NCBI GenBank assembly: GCA_036971715.1
Contig: JAVHJL010000003.1
Coordinates: 868,001 to 932,000, forward strand
DNA: 64,000 bases
Direction of reading: 5' to 3'
From: Arthrobotrys musiformis
Lineage: Eukaryota; Ascomycota; Orbiliomycetes; Orbiliales; Orbiliaceae
Position numbers and translations under genes: made by a program. The first letter of the stretch is position 1. Each line of letters opens with the position of its first letter. This document shows positions 35,522 through 47,939 of the stretch, one piece after another. Under the pieces are notes generated by a model. That model had not been told where the DNA came from and did no database searches. It was given only the letters and a program-made list of their open reading frames with translations.

Positions 35522-38500
35522 CTTCGAAAAGCGATTGGAGGAGTACAAACCCGCCAACCCAGCCCTACAGGGAAGGCTGTTTTGCCGTACAAGACAACGA
35601 CGACGGCGGAGATTTCCCTATTATTTTGTACGACGTGTCGGGCTTGGACAACGGACGATAGCAGACGGGTAATATCGAAAATCGGGCCCTAGGGCATTAA
35701 TTGGTCCGTAAGGAGCGAAAAAGATAAAGGAATGAAGAGAAAATAAACCAATCACGCCAGTAGACGATAGAAATATAAAAAAGAAAGGTGGTTATAGATT
35801 ATAGATGGTGAAAAATCGAGGATCTCGCGACGAGGATCTAGGCGAAGAAAAAATATATATACCCAACTTATTTTGTTGTATAGTCCGGGTCGTGTTTTGA
35901 AGCGAGGCCAAAACTATCACGATGATATAGACGAACGGAAGGGGTTAAGATGAAGAAGGGGGTGGTGATGATGGAGGGGGGTGGAAGAGTAAGTAGGGTA
36001 GAGTAGGACGAGGACGTGTTGAAGGGGTGATGTTCAACCAGTCTCGTCTCGTCTCGTCTTGTCGCGATGAAGGGTTTTTTTTTTTTTTTTTGGCGATGGG
36101 TCGCGAGGAGGGGACAGAGAGACAGCCCGGATTTCCTTGGTGACTGAGTGACTGGCCGGACTGGCTTGGGAACAGGAACCTTGGGACTTGTCTGTCGCGA
36201 CTTGACTTTATTCAAGCAAGAAAAAAGTTAGCGGGCTGGTTGGCTGGCTGGTTGGCTGGCTTGGTCCAAAATAAGCGGCAGGAACAGAGCAGACCGACTT
36301 GTGAACTGAACTGAACGGGGGGACAGGACAGGACACCGGATGGGACACAGGATGGGGGACAGAAAACAGGCGCTGATGACTTTGGGTTTGGGTTTGGTTT
36401 GGTTTGGTTCGGTTGGGAAATTATCCGCGTATGCTGCTTGCTTGCAGCGTGCTCTCTCCCTCAGCTGGCACTGTTGTGCGTCTTGTGTTGTTTGGGAGAG
36501 GCAAAAGTATTTTTTAAAATTAAAATAAAAAATAAAAAAATAAAAATAAGAGGAAAAAATGGGAGGAAAAAGGAGAACGAGAAAAGACACCGGCCGGGCT
36601 GAGACGTACGCCACAGAACGCAACACAACAGCGTAAACCTCTTCCCCAACACTTTACGGCTCCTGCTCATACAGTGCGATGTCACTATCACTGTCACTGT
36701 CACCAGTATCGACTATTTCTGTCTTCTGGTCCGGCTATCTCACGGTAGGAGACAGGAGCGACAGATAGACAGTAGGATACAGTCGAGATAGATCGATAGA
36801 GCGCATGGAGGGTGGGATGGAGCCCTGCAGCAAGCAGTGGCAGCGTGTGTGCACAAAAACAGACGAGCGCTCGCGACTGTACGCGCGCCATCATTCCATT
36901 GCATCCGGCATATGGCATCCCATCCATCCATCTAGGCAATCCATACACTTTAAGGGTATACAGAGCACAGTCATACAATCCTCTGCGAATACCACATTCA
37001 ACCGAACCAAACCACTAAACTCCCAACCCCAAAAAAGGGCAGGAGTCGTGGTCGGGGTCGAGTGCAAGTATGTGCTTGTATAGAGGGGGATGATCGAACA
37101 ATTGCCATAGGAAAAAACATCACGAGTCCAATTCCCAAATACTGGTATCGAATAGTGATATCGTAGGAACCAGGGCCTCAAAAAAATAATATTCCGAAGA
37201 AAGCAAGAACGAAAGTGCAAAAAAAAGAAAAGAAAAAAAAGTAACTCACCGGAATATATAAGATCTAGAAAGCTTCAAAACCTTCCTCGTCTATGCCTGC
37301 CTTGGATAGGATAGGACAGGATGTGGGATGTGGGATCTCGATCACCAGACCGCTAAAGAGCTAAAATGCCTCGATAGGAATATACCACCGGAATACTTCC
37401 GTACTTTAGAATGGGTATGCCAAAGTACTGTAACTGTATGCAGGCAGGAGGCTGACGCGGATGTGGGATGTGGGAACGGTCCGCCTCCGAACAGATCCAG
37501 ATTCCAGATCCTGGCCACTCTTTCTCTCTTCTTTCCGACTACTGTAACTTACTCCTTAGTATTCTCATATATATCTATAATATATATAAGAAGACCAAAT
37601 GAGTGAGCAAGCGGTGGTAAAAGTGAGGAATACTGACTAGTGGTCAATAGCGGTGAGGGAAAAAAAAGGTGTGGGAGATTAAAAAATAAAAATCCAAAAA
37701 AACACCGACAGGAATTCGGAGCCAAAATCCACGGCCGTTTTTTGGGGCGTGGGCGGAGAGGAAGGTGTGTGAGAAACCGGAGCGGTTAAACAGGTTGGCG
37801 ATGCCTACAGTGAAAAGGAGAGAGGAGGTTTTTTCTTCCTTTCTTGCTTTCTTTCTCTCTTTCTTTCTTTGGGGCTCCGAAAACTCCCTTTTCCCCTGAG
37901 GCCGCATCCGGAAAGCCTCGGGCGGACAAACGGTGTCAAACACATCTCGATCGGAACCGACCTCCTTCTCAACACTTGCCAACACAGGTCCAACACAGGG
38001 CAAGCAAGCAAAACGGACATGCATCTGTCTTTTTGGCAATCGATTGGGTTTTGTGTAACGATAATGCCTCCCAGCACGAGTGGTCGTGTAACATCGTTTG
38101 GTCTTGGCTGTTCCTTGTCATTAGTTCGAGACTCCGCTTCCTTGAAATCTCCAGCCACGCGATTTTCTGTCCGCATGCCGCTGGTCTCGCAGGTCGGAGT
38201 GGCTCAGTCTATCAGTCCATCGGCACTTTAGCTCATGTACAGGGCTTTGCATAGATAACCACAAGCCAAAGCCAACCGATCAAGTGTTAGAGACAATCTT
38301 GCTGAGATATGCATGTTGAGAGCCTTGAACTACTTGAATGGAACTATGCACTATTAAAACGGTTCTACTACCAAATCAAGCTCTCTCTCTCTACCTGAAC
38401 TAACTTGGCCGTTGTATCAGCAACTTCGTTTCTGCCAAGTAAATTCAATTGAAGACTCGGGAAATGAAAGGATATCTTCACCTACTCTCGCAGCTACAAA

Positions 38501-39255
38501 AACATTAATCTACGCTTTTCCACCTCGGTCTCGAAAAATAGCTACTTCGTACGATCGTGTTGGTTGAATTGCGAGCATCCGGGAACGAGATAGTTGAATT
38601 GGATATTGAGGCTATGCATTGCAGGAAACGTGTATTGGAATTTCCTTCTCAAGTTGACGGTAGAAGGGTCTGATGAGTCTCAGCTGTTCCTGGAACAGTC
38701 GAATCGCATTGGCGGCGTGTAATGCACGTGTGTTGTCCTGTCAGAAGCCGTTTTGCTTACAAGTCTGATTGCATCGATTGAAGGCCATGTCGTTCTATTG
38801 AAGATGATGTTCTATTTGACACTCTTCGAACCATCGCCAGCTCCGTTCCAATAAAGGTTATTGGGATACATACACGATCAATATGTTCTCCTGTATCTCT
38901 TCTATCGGATGCTATTGTCCGTATATCTCCATGATATCTGAGGGCTCCATACCGACGACTCGAACTCATGGGCTCACTTCCCACCAATTGGTCCCAAGTC
39001 TAATCACATGACCATTTATCACATGACCATATTTCTGTTTGTCCGGTTCCCTCGCTTGGGACTGTGTGTTCCCAAAGCGGCATAGCGTCTGTTGTTGAAG
39101 GTGTCAAACGCAATTCGTTCGATAGGGCTAAAATTGAACAGAAGGTACCACATCCTAAACCACCCTCCAACAACACCACCGCATATTACCGACTCACCAA
39201 AAACCATCACGAAAAACACCATCGACAACCGTACCATCGCCATACAGCCGACGCA
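35522..39255. other. Long intergenic region (3.7 kb), no supported gene
   Basis: This lies between the divergent SNF2-type gene and RPL2. It has simple-sequence tracts: poly-T near 36074-36091, GGTTGGCTGGCTGG near 36236-36260, GGTTTGGTTTGG near 36390-36410 and TTTCTTTC near 37830-37870. Short frames on both strands show no domain. It probably holds promoters and untranslated leaders. Confidence 0.45.
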
Positions 39256-40489
39256 ATGGGTAGAGTCATCAGATCTCAGAGGAAGGGTGCCGGTAGCATT
39301 TGTACGTTATAATCCAATTCCGACGTTTCTCTATCATTTCTATCGACGACGTGGAAGTTCTGGGACTGGGATTTTTTTATGTCGATGTCGATTTGGGAAA
39401 AAATTTTGTAGGGAAGGAGGGTTTTTGCTAACTATCGTGGGAATTGTACAGTCACCGCGCACACCAGATTGCGAAAAGTACGTATCTATACTTTCCGACT
39501 TGTTTTTGATTGAGGGCTTTTTTATATACTATGGAATCGACATGGAACTATTCGGACCGACAAATTTTGATATCGTTGGAAGGATGGATGCGTGGGACGA
39601 TAGGCAGGAAAAAGAGAAGACATGGTGGCTGACTGGAACCAACTCGGACGAAATAGAACCCAGCTCAATTCAGAACCCTCGACTATGCTGAGCGTCATGG
39701 ATACATCCGGGGTATCGTTAAGGATATAATCCACGACTCCGGTCGTGGTGCTCCTCTGGCCACTGTCGAATTCAGGGACCCATACAGATTCAAGACCCAC
39801 AAGGAGACGTATGTTTACTCCCTTCCAAGATGGGACACGAAAAAGAGTGTACGGGAAGGGTTCTGACTTGGGGATTTAAATTAGTTTCATTGCCAACGAA
39901 GGCATGTACTCCGGCCAGTTCGTCTACGCCGGAAAGAAGGCCTCCCTCAACATCGGCAACATCCTCCCACTCTCCTCCTGCCCAGAAGGTACCATTGTCA
40001 CCAACGTTGAAGAACGTGCCGGTGACCGTGGCACTCTCGGACGTGCCTCCGGTACCTATGTCACCATCATCGGCCACAACCCCGACGAGGGCAAGACCCG
40101 TGTCAAGCTCCCATCTGGTGCCAAGAAGGTCGTCCCATCCACTTCCCGTGGTATGATCGGTCTCGTTGCCGGTGGTGGACGTACCGACAAGCCCATGTTG
40201 AAGGCTAGCAGAGCTATGTGGAAGGCTAAGACCAAGAGGAACAACTGGCCCAGAACTCGTGGTGTTGCCATGAACCCCGTCGACCATCCTCACGGTGGTG
40301 GTAACCATCAGCATATTGGTAAGGCCTCGACCATCTCGAGGTTTGCCGCTCGTGGACAAAAGGCCGGTCTTATTGCCGCCAGAAGAACAGGTAAATGAAT
40401 ACTCCCAAATATATGTTTTTCGAAAAAAGATGTCTAACAATGCGAAAATAGGTCTGTTACGTGGTACCCAGAAGGTCAAGGACTCGTAA
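39256..40489 (+). CDS. RPL2: 60S ribosomal protein L2 (uL2, formerly L8 in animals)
   Basis: Five exons (39256-39301, 39452-39477, 39657-39808, 39885-40390, 40452-40489) encode 255 residues, one more than the yeast protein. The start MGRVIRSQRKGAGSIF is diagnostic. The exon 2/3 junction was set at AAATAG|AACCC because it restores RLRKNPAQFRTLDYAERHGY. The conserved VAMNPVDHPHGGGNHQHIG loop, which approaches the peptidyl transferase centre, is intact, as is the C-terminal GLLRGTQKVKDS. uL2 is essential for subunit joining and peptide bond formation. Small 5' exons (46 and 26 nt) followed by larger ones are usual for fungal ribosomal protein genes, where 5' introns aid expression. Confidence 0.97.
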
Positions 40490-41102
40490 ACGTAACGCAG
40501 ATTCCCGTTATTTGTTCTTCTCAGGTGTTTATATTTTTACTTTTGTGCTGCCAGCTGTACCACCCTTTTTTCCTCGACGTATATTTTCCTTTTGTTCTCT
40601 TTTTCCTCTATTACGTCCCCTCCTCACACGCATAATCTCATTTCGCCTTTACACTCTTAAAACCTCCTCCTCAATTGTGTTATATACCACATTTCTTTCC
40701 TCCCCCTTCTTTTGCAGAGAACTCCTCCAAGTCGGGCAAAGGGGGCGGGGGGTATTCTTTTCCCGTACAGGTCATAGTGCGGCGGAGGGTAGAATTCCTC
40801 TGACAATGGTCCTATATACTACGTTTAACGAACTGTCATATCAATGGAAGGCGTTAGATTTGCCAGGATTCACACATTACGAAAAGTTTCTCTTTCTAGA
40901 TAAATTCATTGCATTAGAGGCTTTGTTCATAAATCGTAAGATTTGTAGAGATCTTGGTGGGTATTGATGGTTTAATTATCCCACTTTAACCCATGCTCTA
41001 TATATGAATTCAGGTTATAGCCAATTCTGCCAATTCGTAATCTTCGTCGTCTCTATCGCTTATATCTTCAAAATAAGAAAAAAGATAAGATAAAATAAGT
41101 TT
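40490..41102. other. Convergent 3' region between RPL2 and zinc finger gene
   Basis: Tail-to-tail intergenic stretch of 613 bp, T-rich on the RPL2 side. It presumably holds both 3' UTRs and polyadenylation signals. No gene is seen. Confidence 0.45.
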
Positions 41103-42095
41103 TCACTTCTTGGAGAACCCGCTCCCACCGCCCCTCCTCCCAAACCGCACCACGCTGGGCGGTACGAACCGAATCGCACTCATCTTTGATGTTAAATCGT
41201 TCATATCTGTATCCTCATCTGCCTTCTTCTCTTCCACCACCATCGGTTTCTGCTCTTCTTTTTCTTCTTCTCCTTCAGCCTTCGCCTCCTTCACTGTTGT
41301 AGTTGAGGGTTCGGATATTGATCTCATATGTTTTCTCGAATTCTTCTGTGTGGGTTTATTATCGGGTACGATTTCGCTATCGACTTCCATTCCATTTTCC
41401 TCACCGCTGCTAGGTTTCTCGGGCTTATTCTCGTGTGCGGCGGAAGGATGATTAGAAGCTTCACTGATCCTCCTCACTCGCGTTCTACTCTTTCGCGGCG
41501 GGGAGGTGGTGAGTAGTGATGTTGCGCGGTCGATGCCAGTGTCTACTATTGAGAAGTTGAAGTTCTTTTTTTATATATTAGATTTGTGGTATGAAGATAG
41601 ATTGGGTGGGGGGTACCTTGTGATAGTAGTGTTTATCGATCAAATGCGCCCTGCGCTTTCCGAACGAAACACAGATTTTGGGACAATCCTCGACGAAGCA
41701 GGCGTACTATATATATAATCCATCAGTCGTCATTCACAATCCGGTGATGATGGTTTATTAAAGAAACATACGATCTTCTCGCCCTTCTCCTTCTTGACCA
41801 CGGCGAACATATCATGGTTCTCGCGGATATGACATTCTAATATCCTCCCCGTTGGGAAATTTCTAAGACAGTCGTGACAGCGGTTTGTGTGGTATTTATT
41901 GTAGTGTGTTTCGAAGCTCTCGGTTGTGGAGTGGGTTCTTTGGGGGCAGGTTGGGAGGGTGCAGGTTATTTGTGCTTGCGGGGTGGGTGTCATTGTTGAT
42001 GGGGAGGGGGAGACGGAACGGGTGTATTTCGAGGGAGGGGAGGGAGCCGGGGAGGTTGAAGAGGGGGATTGGGAGCGGTGAGGACGTTTGGACAT
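41103..42095 (-). CDS. ZNF511-like C2H2 zinc finger protein
   Basis: Three exons on the minus strand (41772-42095, 41617-41706, 41103-41564) encode 291 residues. After a Ser/Pro-rich start come three C2H2-type units: CTLPTCPQ..ETHYNKYH, CHDCLRNFPTGRILECHIRENH, and CFVEDCPKICVSFGKRRAHLIDKH, the last split over exon 2. The following NFNFSIVDTGIDRATSLL block is also shared by the ZNF511 family, which helped place the exon 3 acceptor (AAAAAAAG before AACTTC). The remainder is acidic and Lys/Glu-rich, with an Arg/Gly-rich end (RFGRRGGGSGFSKK). The function of this conserved eukaryotic family is poorly known; nuclear or RNA-linked roles are only inferred. Confidence 0.82.
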
Positions 42096-45087
42096 TTTTT
42101 CCTTTTTTGTAATTGTATTTTTTTTGAACGGGGAGAGAAGTAGGAGCTTGGGGGTGCTGGAGAGGGTTGGAGCTAGCCAGCTGTACTGGCTCGGATGTGG
42201 GTGTTCGGGGTTGAGGTGCAGCTTGGAGCTGCAGGTTTGGTGACCGGGGTAGCTGGTTGTTGGATTTTGGGTGGTGATTGTGTTGAGCTGACGTTGGAGA
42301 GGTTGTCGATGCTTGTGGAACCTGAGGATTTACGAGGACTTAAATAGGAATAATAGAAATAACTTTGTTGTATGCAGGATTCCAATGTATCTCTTTCCTC
42401 CTCCTTTGTAATCATGGGACTCGTCCGCCGTGTTTCTACTCACAGAGTGGGGGTCCAATCCAGTCCCGACTTCTTGCAAAAGCCGAGTAGATGACTACGA
42501 TCTGCCGAATTAATTTAAATATTTGGAGCAGCTTGGCTGAATAAAAGACTCTGATGTACTGTAAATGTTTCGTGAATTCATGAATAACGTTGGTATTAAA
42601 CACGTTGCATGCGACATGACATAGTTACGGTTACACCATACATCGCGATATCGAGATATATTCACATGAAAGTGGTGCTGGTATGTACCAAATTATGGAT
42701 ATAAACTCCCTGATGATATATGGAGGGATTCGAGGTGAGTAGATGGGCACTCGAATGTTATAGTTATCATAGGCATACATTTCCGCCTTGTTTCCTGCCA
42801 AATCTGCAAAGATTTCCGCCCTTAAATATTATAAATCATGTTAAAGGCAAACCCTATTCATGTCGCGACTTTTCTTAGGGGCCTTACCTCGATTGCTAAG
42901 TACAACTGCTGATCTTGAAAGTGTAGAAAATACCAAGAAGGGGCGAAATATATACGGTTTGCACCCACTTCTCGAAGAGCGCTCGGAATAAGGCCCAACA
43001 GAAGAAGCATCACAGCCAAACACAGGTAGCTCAGATGTATTCGTTTCGAAAGACATTAAAATATGAGGACTCTACGGGAAGCCATATATAAACGCACGGA
43101 AATGTGATTTACGATGTGGATATGTGTACCCCCATGCATGATGAATCAAAGCCAGCTGGCCACGTTGGGTGTGGAACCACGAATTAGTGTATTCGCGCAC
43201 GAGCCACCTACTCTTGTGAGACATTGAATTCATGATTAAATAGAATATGTCGTAATTGAGGCTGGTGGCCATAAGGGCCGTCTCTGTCTTCTTAAATCGG
43301 GTCTATATTCTATATCAATGCAATTCTCACACGGTAAAATAAGTCTAGGCTTAGATATCAACATCACAAGTTGGGCGGTGACAGTAATGGTAATCAAGAG
43401 TGTTGGTGTGTGGTGTTTTTTGGGCCACCCTCAACGCCTTTCAAAATCCCTCAACGATGCACTCGAAGAAAAGAAAGCACCGATCCAGCCTTCCAATCAG
43501 ACATATTTCCATGTCTTCCGTTATGCAATGTATCTCTCCCGTTGGGAATTTTAAAAAAAGTAAGGTTGCAGTGGGCCAACGGGTCGGACGTCGGTTGGGC
43601 CTGTTGCATACACAGGAATCCACGGACGGGCCTGGCCAGCTGCAGGCGGGCGGGCAGGCAGGCAGGCGGATGGCGGCAGGAAATAAGAAATAAAAATAAA
43701 AATAAATTAAATTAAGAAAATGAATTAAAAATAAAACAAGGTAAAATTATTCTGGTCGGATCAAACCGTCGTTGCACTTCGATCGGGTCGATTGTTTTAA
43801 ACAACTTAGCTGAAATGACATATGCGGCGTCTGACGTCGACGGACGAGTTTAATTCAACATCGTTGACGTTTCGATACTTCCTCTAACTGCAAGTTGTTG
43901 TACACCTGCTGTCCTTGGCCGTACCGTCTACCGAAGCGTCGTACCGTCTACCCACGGCGGGGGCTGGGTCCAGAAATCAAGAGTGGTTTCCGAAACCAAC
44001 CAGGCAGCGCTTCAACGAGGGTCCTTTTTCCCTTTTCCCTTTCCCTTTCTCATTTTCTTGGTTTGTTTGGTTTGGTTTGGCTCTTGTTGGAAGCGAGGGC
44101 GGACAGGTTTGGGGACATGTGGCTTCAATGAAGTCAGCAAGCACATCAGCAAATTTAGAATTGAGAGAAAGAAAGAGAGAAAAACCCTCGAGCCTCGATG
44201 TTACAGTTGCAATACTTCAGAGTACGTATTACATAAACATACCCCCCCTCGTGCGTGTATACATTTACATGTCATAGGTACACACCGTCCTCTTTCTTCC
44301 TGTTCGCTCAGTCAATTCTGACAGGCTCCACTCCGTTAGCTACAGCACGTTTCGAACGATATCACACTGCATAAGTAGCTGCTGCAAACTGTTCCCAGTG
44401 CAGGAAGCACATGCGAAATACGGGGGAAATGCCCTGCGCCCGACGAAAATTTGGCCGTCGAAAAAGGGATCTCTGAAAGGAAAAAAAAAAGAAGAAGTCC
44501 CAAAGTTAAAGTCCGGGCCTTGTTTCTGCCTTGCAAGCTTGGTTGCTTTGTCTTTGCTTTGGGGGATAATATTGGATCAGTCCCTCCTCACATGTCCTCC
44601 TCCTCGCTGGCAAGGACCCTGCTTTGCTTGCTTGCAGCTTTTTTAGCTTAAGCTGAGCTCCACTATTCTAATCACCGTCCATCTCATCGTTCGTTCATTT
44701 CTTATCATTTAGCTCTGTTCAATCTATATTTTCGGTGAGTGGTTGCCCAATCCCGTCGTGCCTTTTTTTTTCTCTTTCTTTTGAAAGTAACTACTAACAC
44801 CTTCTATTTACGACTTCTAGATACTATCCCTTCATAGCTAGCCACAGCTTTGTTTTTTCTTCTTTCAGGCCATGCTGGAAGCGCTTCCACGTCAAGGTTG
44901 AAAGGCAAAAAAAAAAAAAAAAAAAAATATAGAAGATCGTCCTTATCGGACTCTTTTTCCACATTTTTCTTTCTCCTTTCATTCTTTCTTCCCCCTCCTT
45001 ACGACCTGAGGGGTTGCTCGGCCCCCCTCTTCTAACACCCCCTCTCGTCACTCCCAGGGACTTTTGCATTTCTCGCTTCTGTGGATC
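42096..45087. other. Intergenic region (3 kb), no supported gene
   Basis: This lies between the divergent zinc finger and SUN-domain genes. An 80-codon ATG-started minus frame at 42173-42415 is Ser/Thr/Pro-rich without a domain. GGCAGGCAGGC repeats occur near 43645-43670, AAATAAAAATAAA near 43684-43735, and a CT-rich leader with a GTGAGT..TTCTAG pair (about 44734-44820) that could be a 5' UTR intron of the SUN gene. Confidence 0.4.
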
Positions 45088-47939
45088 ATGAAGGGGAAAT
45101 GCTCTCGCGCATGGCTTCAGCTTCAACTCCTAGCCACCACGGCCGCTGCGTTGATAACTGGTTCATCAAGCGAACCGAGGCAGCCGACCGTTACCGTGGG
45201 CAGCAGCAGTCTTGGTGTCACAACCTGCCCCTTCCGGACGGCCAACTACATTAATCACGGTCTACCACAACAATGTCTTAGAACTTCAAGAGTGGTATCT
45301 GCTGCTGCTGCCGCCGCTCACGCCGTTAACGCGACGGGGAGGTTGGAGGTTTCCGATGATACTCCTAGATCTGCGTCCTCGCCGTCGCTGAGTATTGAAG
45401 AGGTTGGGTTGGCTACTACGACGTCAATAGACCTTGGGAGGAAGTTCGAAAGACCTATTACCCCCCCTTCAGAGGATGTTCCGCCGCCGACGGAGGATGC
45501 GGAGACGCCGATTGATACTGCAAATTTCCTTTCGTTCGAGGAATGGAAGGAGCAGAATTTGGCGAAAGCTGGACAATCTGCCGAGAATTTTGAAGAACGA
45601 CCGCCGAAGGAAGCTAGGAGGAGGCCTGGGTCTATGTCGAGTGCTTTGGATGCTTTGGGAGTTGATGATGAGATCGAGTTGAACTTCGAGGGTGAAACCG
45701 AAGAACAAGGCGGTGAAGTCAAGGTCAAGAACGAAGCCAAACCGAGCGAGACTGTTGAGCCTACGAAGCATGTCAGGTCGAAGGATGCTGGGAAAACATG
45801 CAAGGAAAGATTCAACTATGCATCGTTCGACTGCGCTGCTACGGTCCACAAGACGAACCCGGAAAGCAAGGGGGCATCTTCCATCCTCGTGGAGAATAAG
45901 GATAGCTACATGCTAAATAAATGCGGTGCGAAGAACAAATTCATTATCGTCGAGCTATGCGATGATATCCTGGTTGACACTGTAGTTCTTGCCAATTATG
46001 AGTTCTTCTCAAGTATGTTCCGGACATTCAAGGTTAGCGTGAGTGATAGGTATCCTGTCAAGAGCGCCGGGTGGAAAGAATTGGGACTATTTGAGGCCAA
46101 GAACTCGAGGGAGATACAGGCTTTCCTGGTTGAGAACCCATTGATCTGGGCGAGATATATACGGATCGAATTCTTGACGCACTTTGGGAAGGAGTTTTAC
46201 TGTCCGATCAGTTTGTTGAGGGTTCATGGTACGACAATGATGGAAGAGTTTAGGCATCAGGAGGAACAGGCGAGGGGATACAACGACGAAAGTGAGGATA
46301 TGGAGCCCGAGGCTATAGCTGAACCTATCGAAACGAACAGGGAGAAAAAGGCGGTTCACAAAGCTGAAGAGTCATCTCAAATTATTGTCGAGGAGTCTAG
46401 TGCGCCCACTCGGGAATACGCTCCGCCCATCCAATCGACGGTATCACAACCGTCCGAATCTGCGGGCCCTGCACTCGCGGACCCGACTGAAAAGCGAGAC
46501 CACGCCGCCTCGGAGGCTAGTGATATACCCGTTGGTTCTGAGCACCAGGAGAAGGACGTGAAGCCTAGTTCCTCGATTGGCCAGAGCTCGCCCTCGCCTC
46601 CTACGCCCTCCGCCCAGAAGGAGCACGGAAACTCATCACCTGAAACGGATCCAACCATCACTAGTGTTCCCGTTTCAGAAAAACCACACTCGAAGGCTAC
46701 TACCAGATCTTCCCGTCCTAGCACCAATGATAGCCATCATGCTTCGAAAGAAACGCATATACCTCGCAACTCCAGTTCTACCGTCCCCGACCCATCTCGA
46801 CAACCATCTGCCGTTTCCTCGACAGCACCCAGCCCTACAACCCAAGAAAGTTTCTTCAAAACTATCCACAAACGGCTTCAACTTCTCGAAGCCAACGCCA
46901 CCCTCTCTTTGCAATATATAGAAGAGCAGAGTAAGCTCATGCGTGATACTTTCAGTAAGATGGAGAAGCGACAGTTCAACAAGTCCGCTTCTTATCTTGA
47001 TCAGCTTAATATGACTGTCTTTAAAGAGCTACGCGAATTCGTAAGTAAAAACCTTCCGCCCCGGTTGCTGTTGCATATCGGTCTTATGCTAACCTGATGA
47101 CGCAGCGCACACAATATGACCAGCTCTGGCAGTCGACAGTGATCGCTCTGGATACCCAACGGGAACTCTCCGAAAGGGAGATCCTAGCCATCAGCGCCCG
47201 TCTAACAATGTTAGCCGACGAAGTCGTCTTTCAAAAGCGGATGACGATAGCACAATCATTCCTCATGATCGTGATCGTTTGCCTTATCGTCTTCAGCAAA
47301 ACCCAACATCTGGAAACTGGAGTCATCAGAACAGTTTTCTCAGGCAGGAGCCAAGAACACCTTGGTCTCGAATCGCCGCCGACATCGCCCTCGCCTCCGA
47401 GAAATAGACCAAAGTCCGGAAGAGGGGCTAGTCATAAGCGACGGTTGAGGGAGTATGTCCACCAACGAAGGGATTCGAGTGATTTGGATATCCCCCCTGT
47501 TGCGACTTTGAAGAGGAATCCGATACCCGCGCAGTTTTATAGGAATATATCTGTCGATAGTATCGATGATGTTATCCGGCTGGATGATGAGGATGGGAGC
47601 ATGGTTTCGCCGCCGTTGTTACCGCAGTTGACGCAGAGTTCGCCGGCGACGCCTAGTGGGCTGAGAAGTATGAAGGAGAGGGAATGGGCTGCTACGGCTA
47701 GCGATGGGGAGTACGCGGCTTCGGATTCGAGGGCGAGTTGGAGGCCCACAAGTCCTTTGTCGAAAGTTAGCGGAGCTGAGGAGGAATCAGACGAAATCGA
47801 TGAGGAGGATGAAGATGAAGGGGAGCGAGTCCCGGATACAGACAGAGCCACGCCGGCAGAAGATAGAGGAGGATCCCCGGCGTCTATTGGGGGTCGACAT
47901 CAAGATTCAGATGGTGTTATTGATTCCTATTTCTTGTGA
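45088..47939 (+). CDS. SLP1: SUN-domain ER/nuclear-envelope protein (Slp1-like)
   Basis: Two exons (45088-47040, 47106-47939) encode 928 residues. A signal peptide precedes residue 30. NFLSFEEWKEQNL near residue 150 is a motif seen just upstream of the SUN domain in this subfamily. The SUN domain spans about 231-387: CKERFNYASFDCAATV, SSILVENKDSYMLNKC, KFIIVELCDDILVDTVVLANYEFFS, then IRIEFLTHFGKEFYCPISLLRVHG. A disordered Ser/Pro/Glu region, a coiled coil and one transmembrane helix (about 703-722, LMIVIVCLIVF) follow, then a cytosolic acidic tail. The layout matches yeast Slp1 and osteopotentia rather than KASH-binding SUN1-type proteins. Slp1 works with Emp65 to protect soluble folding proteins in the ER. 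In-frame codons upstream of 45088 lack an ATG. Confidence 0.88.

Noticed and set aside
36430..36640. Lys/Phe-rich frames on both strands around an A/T-rich tract
   Set aside because: Simple-sequence artefacts of the AAATAAAAATAAAA run.
42173..42415. 80-codon ATG-started minus-strand frame
   Set aside because: Ser/Thr/Pro-rich with no domain, in a promoter-like region. It could be a small gene, but nothing beyond the open frame supports it.
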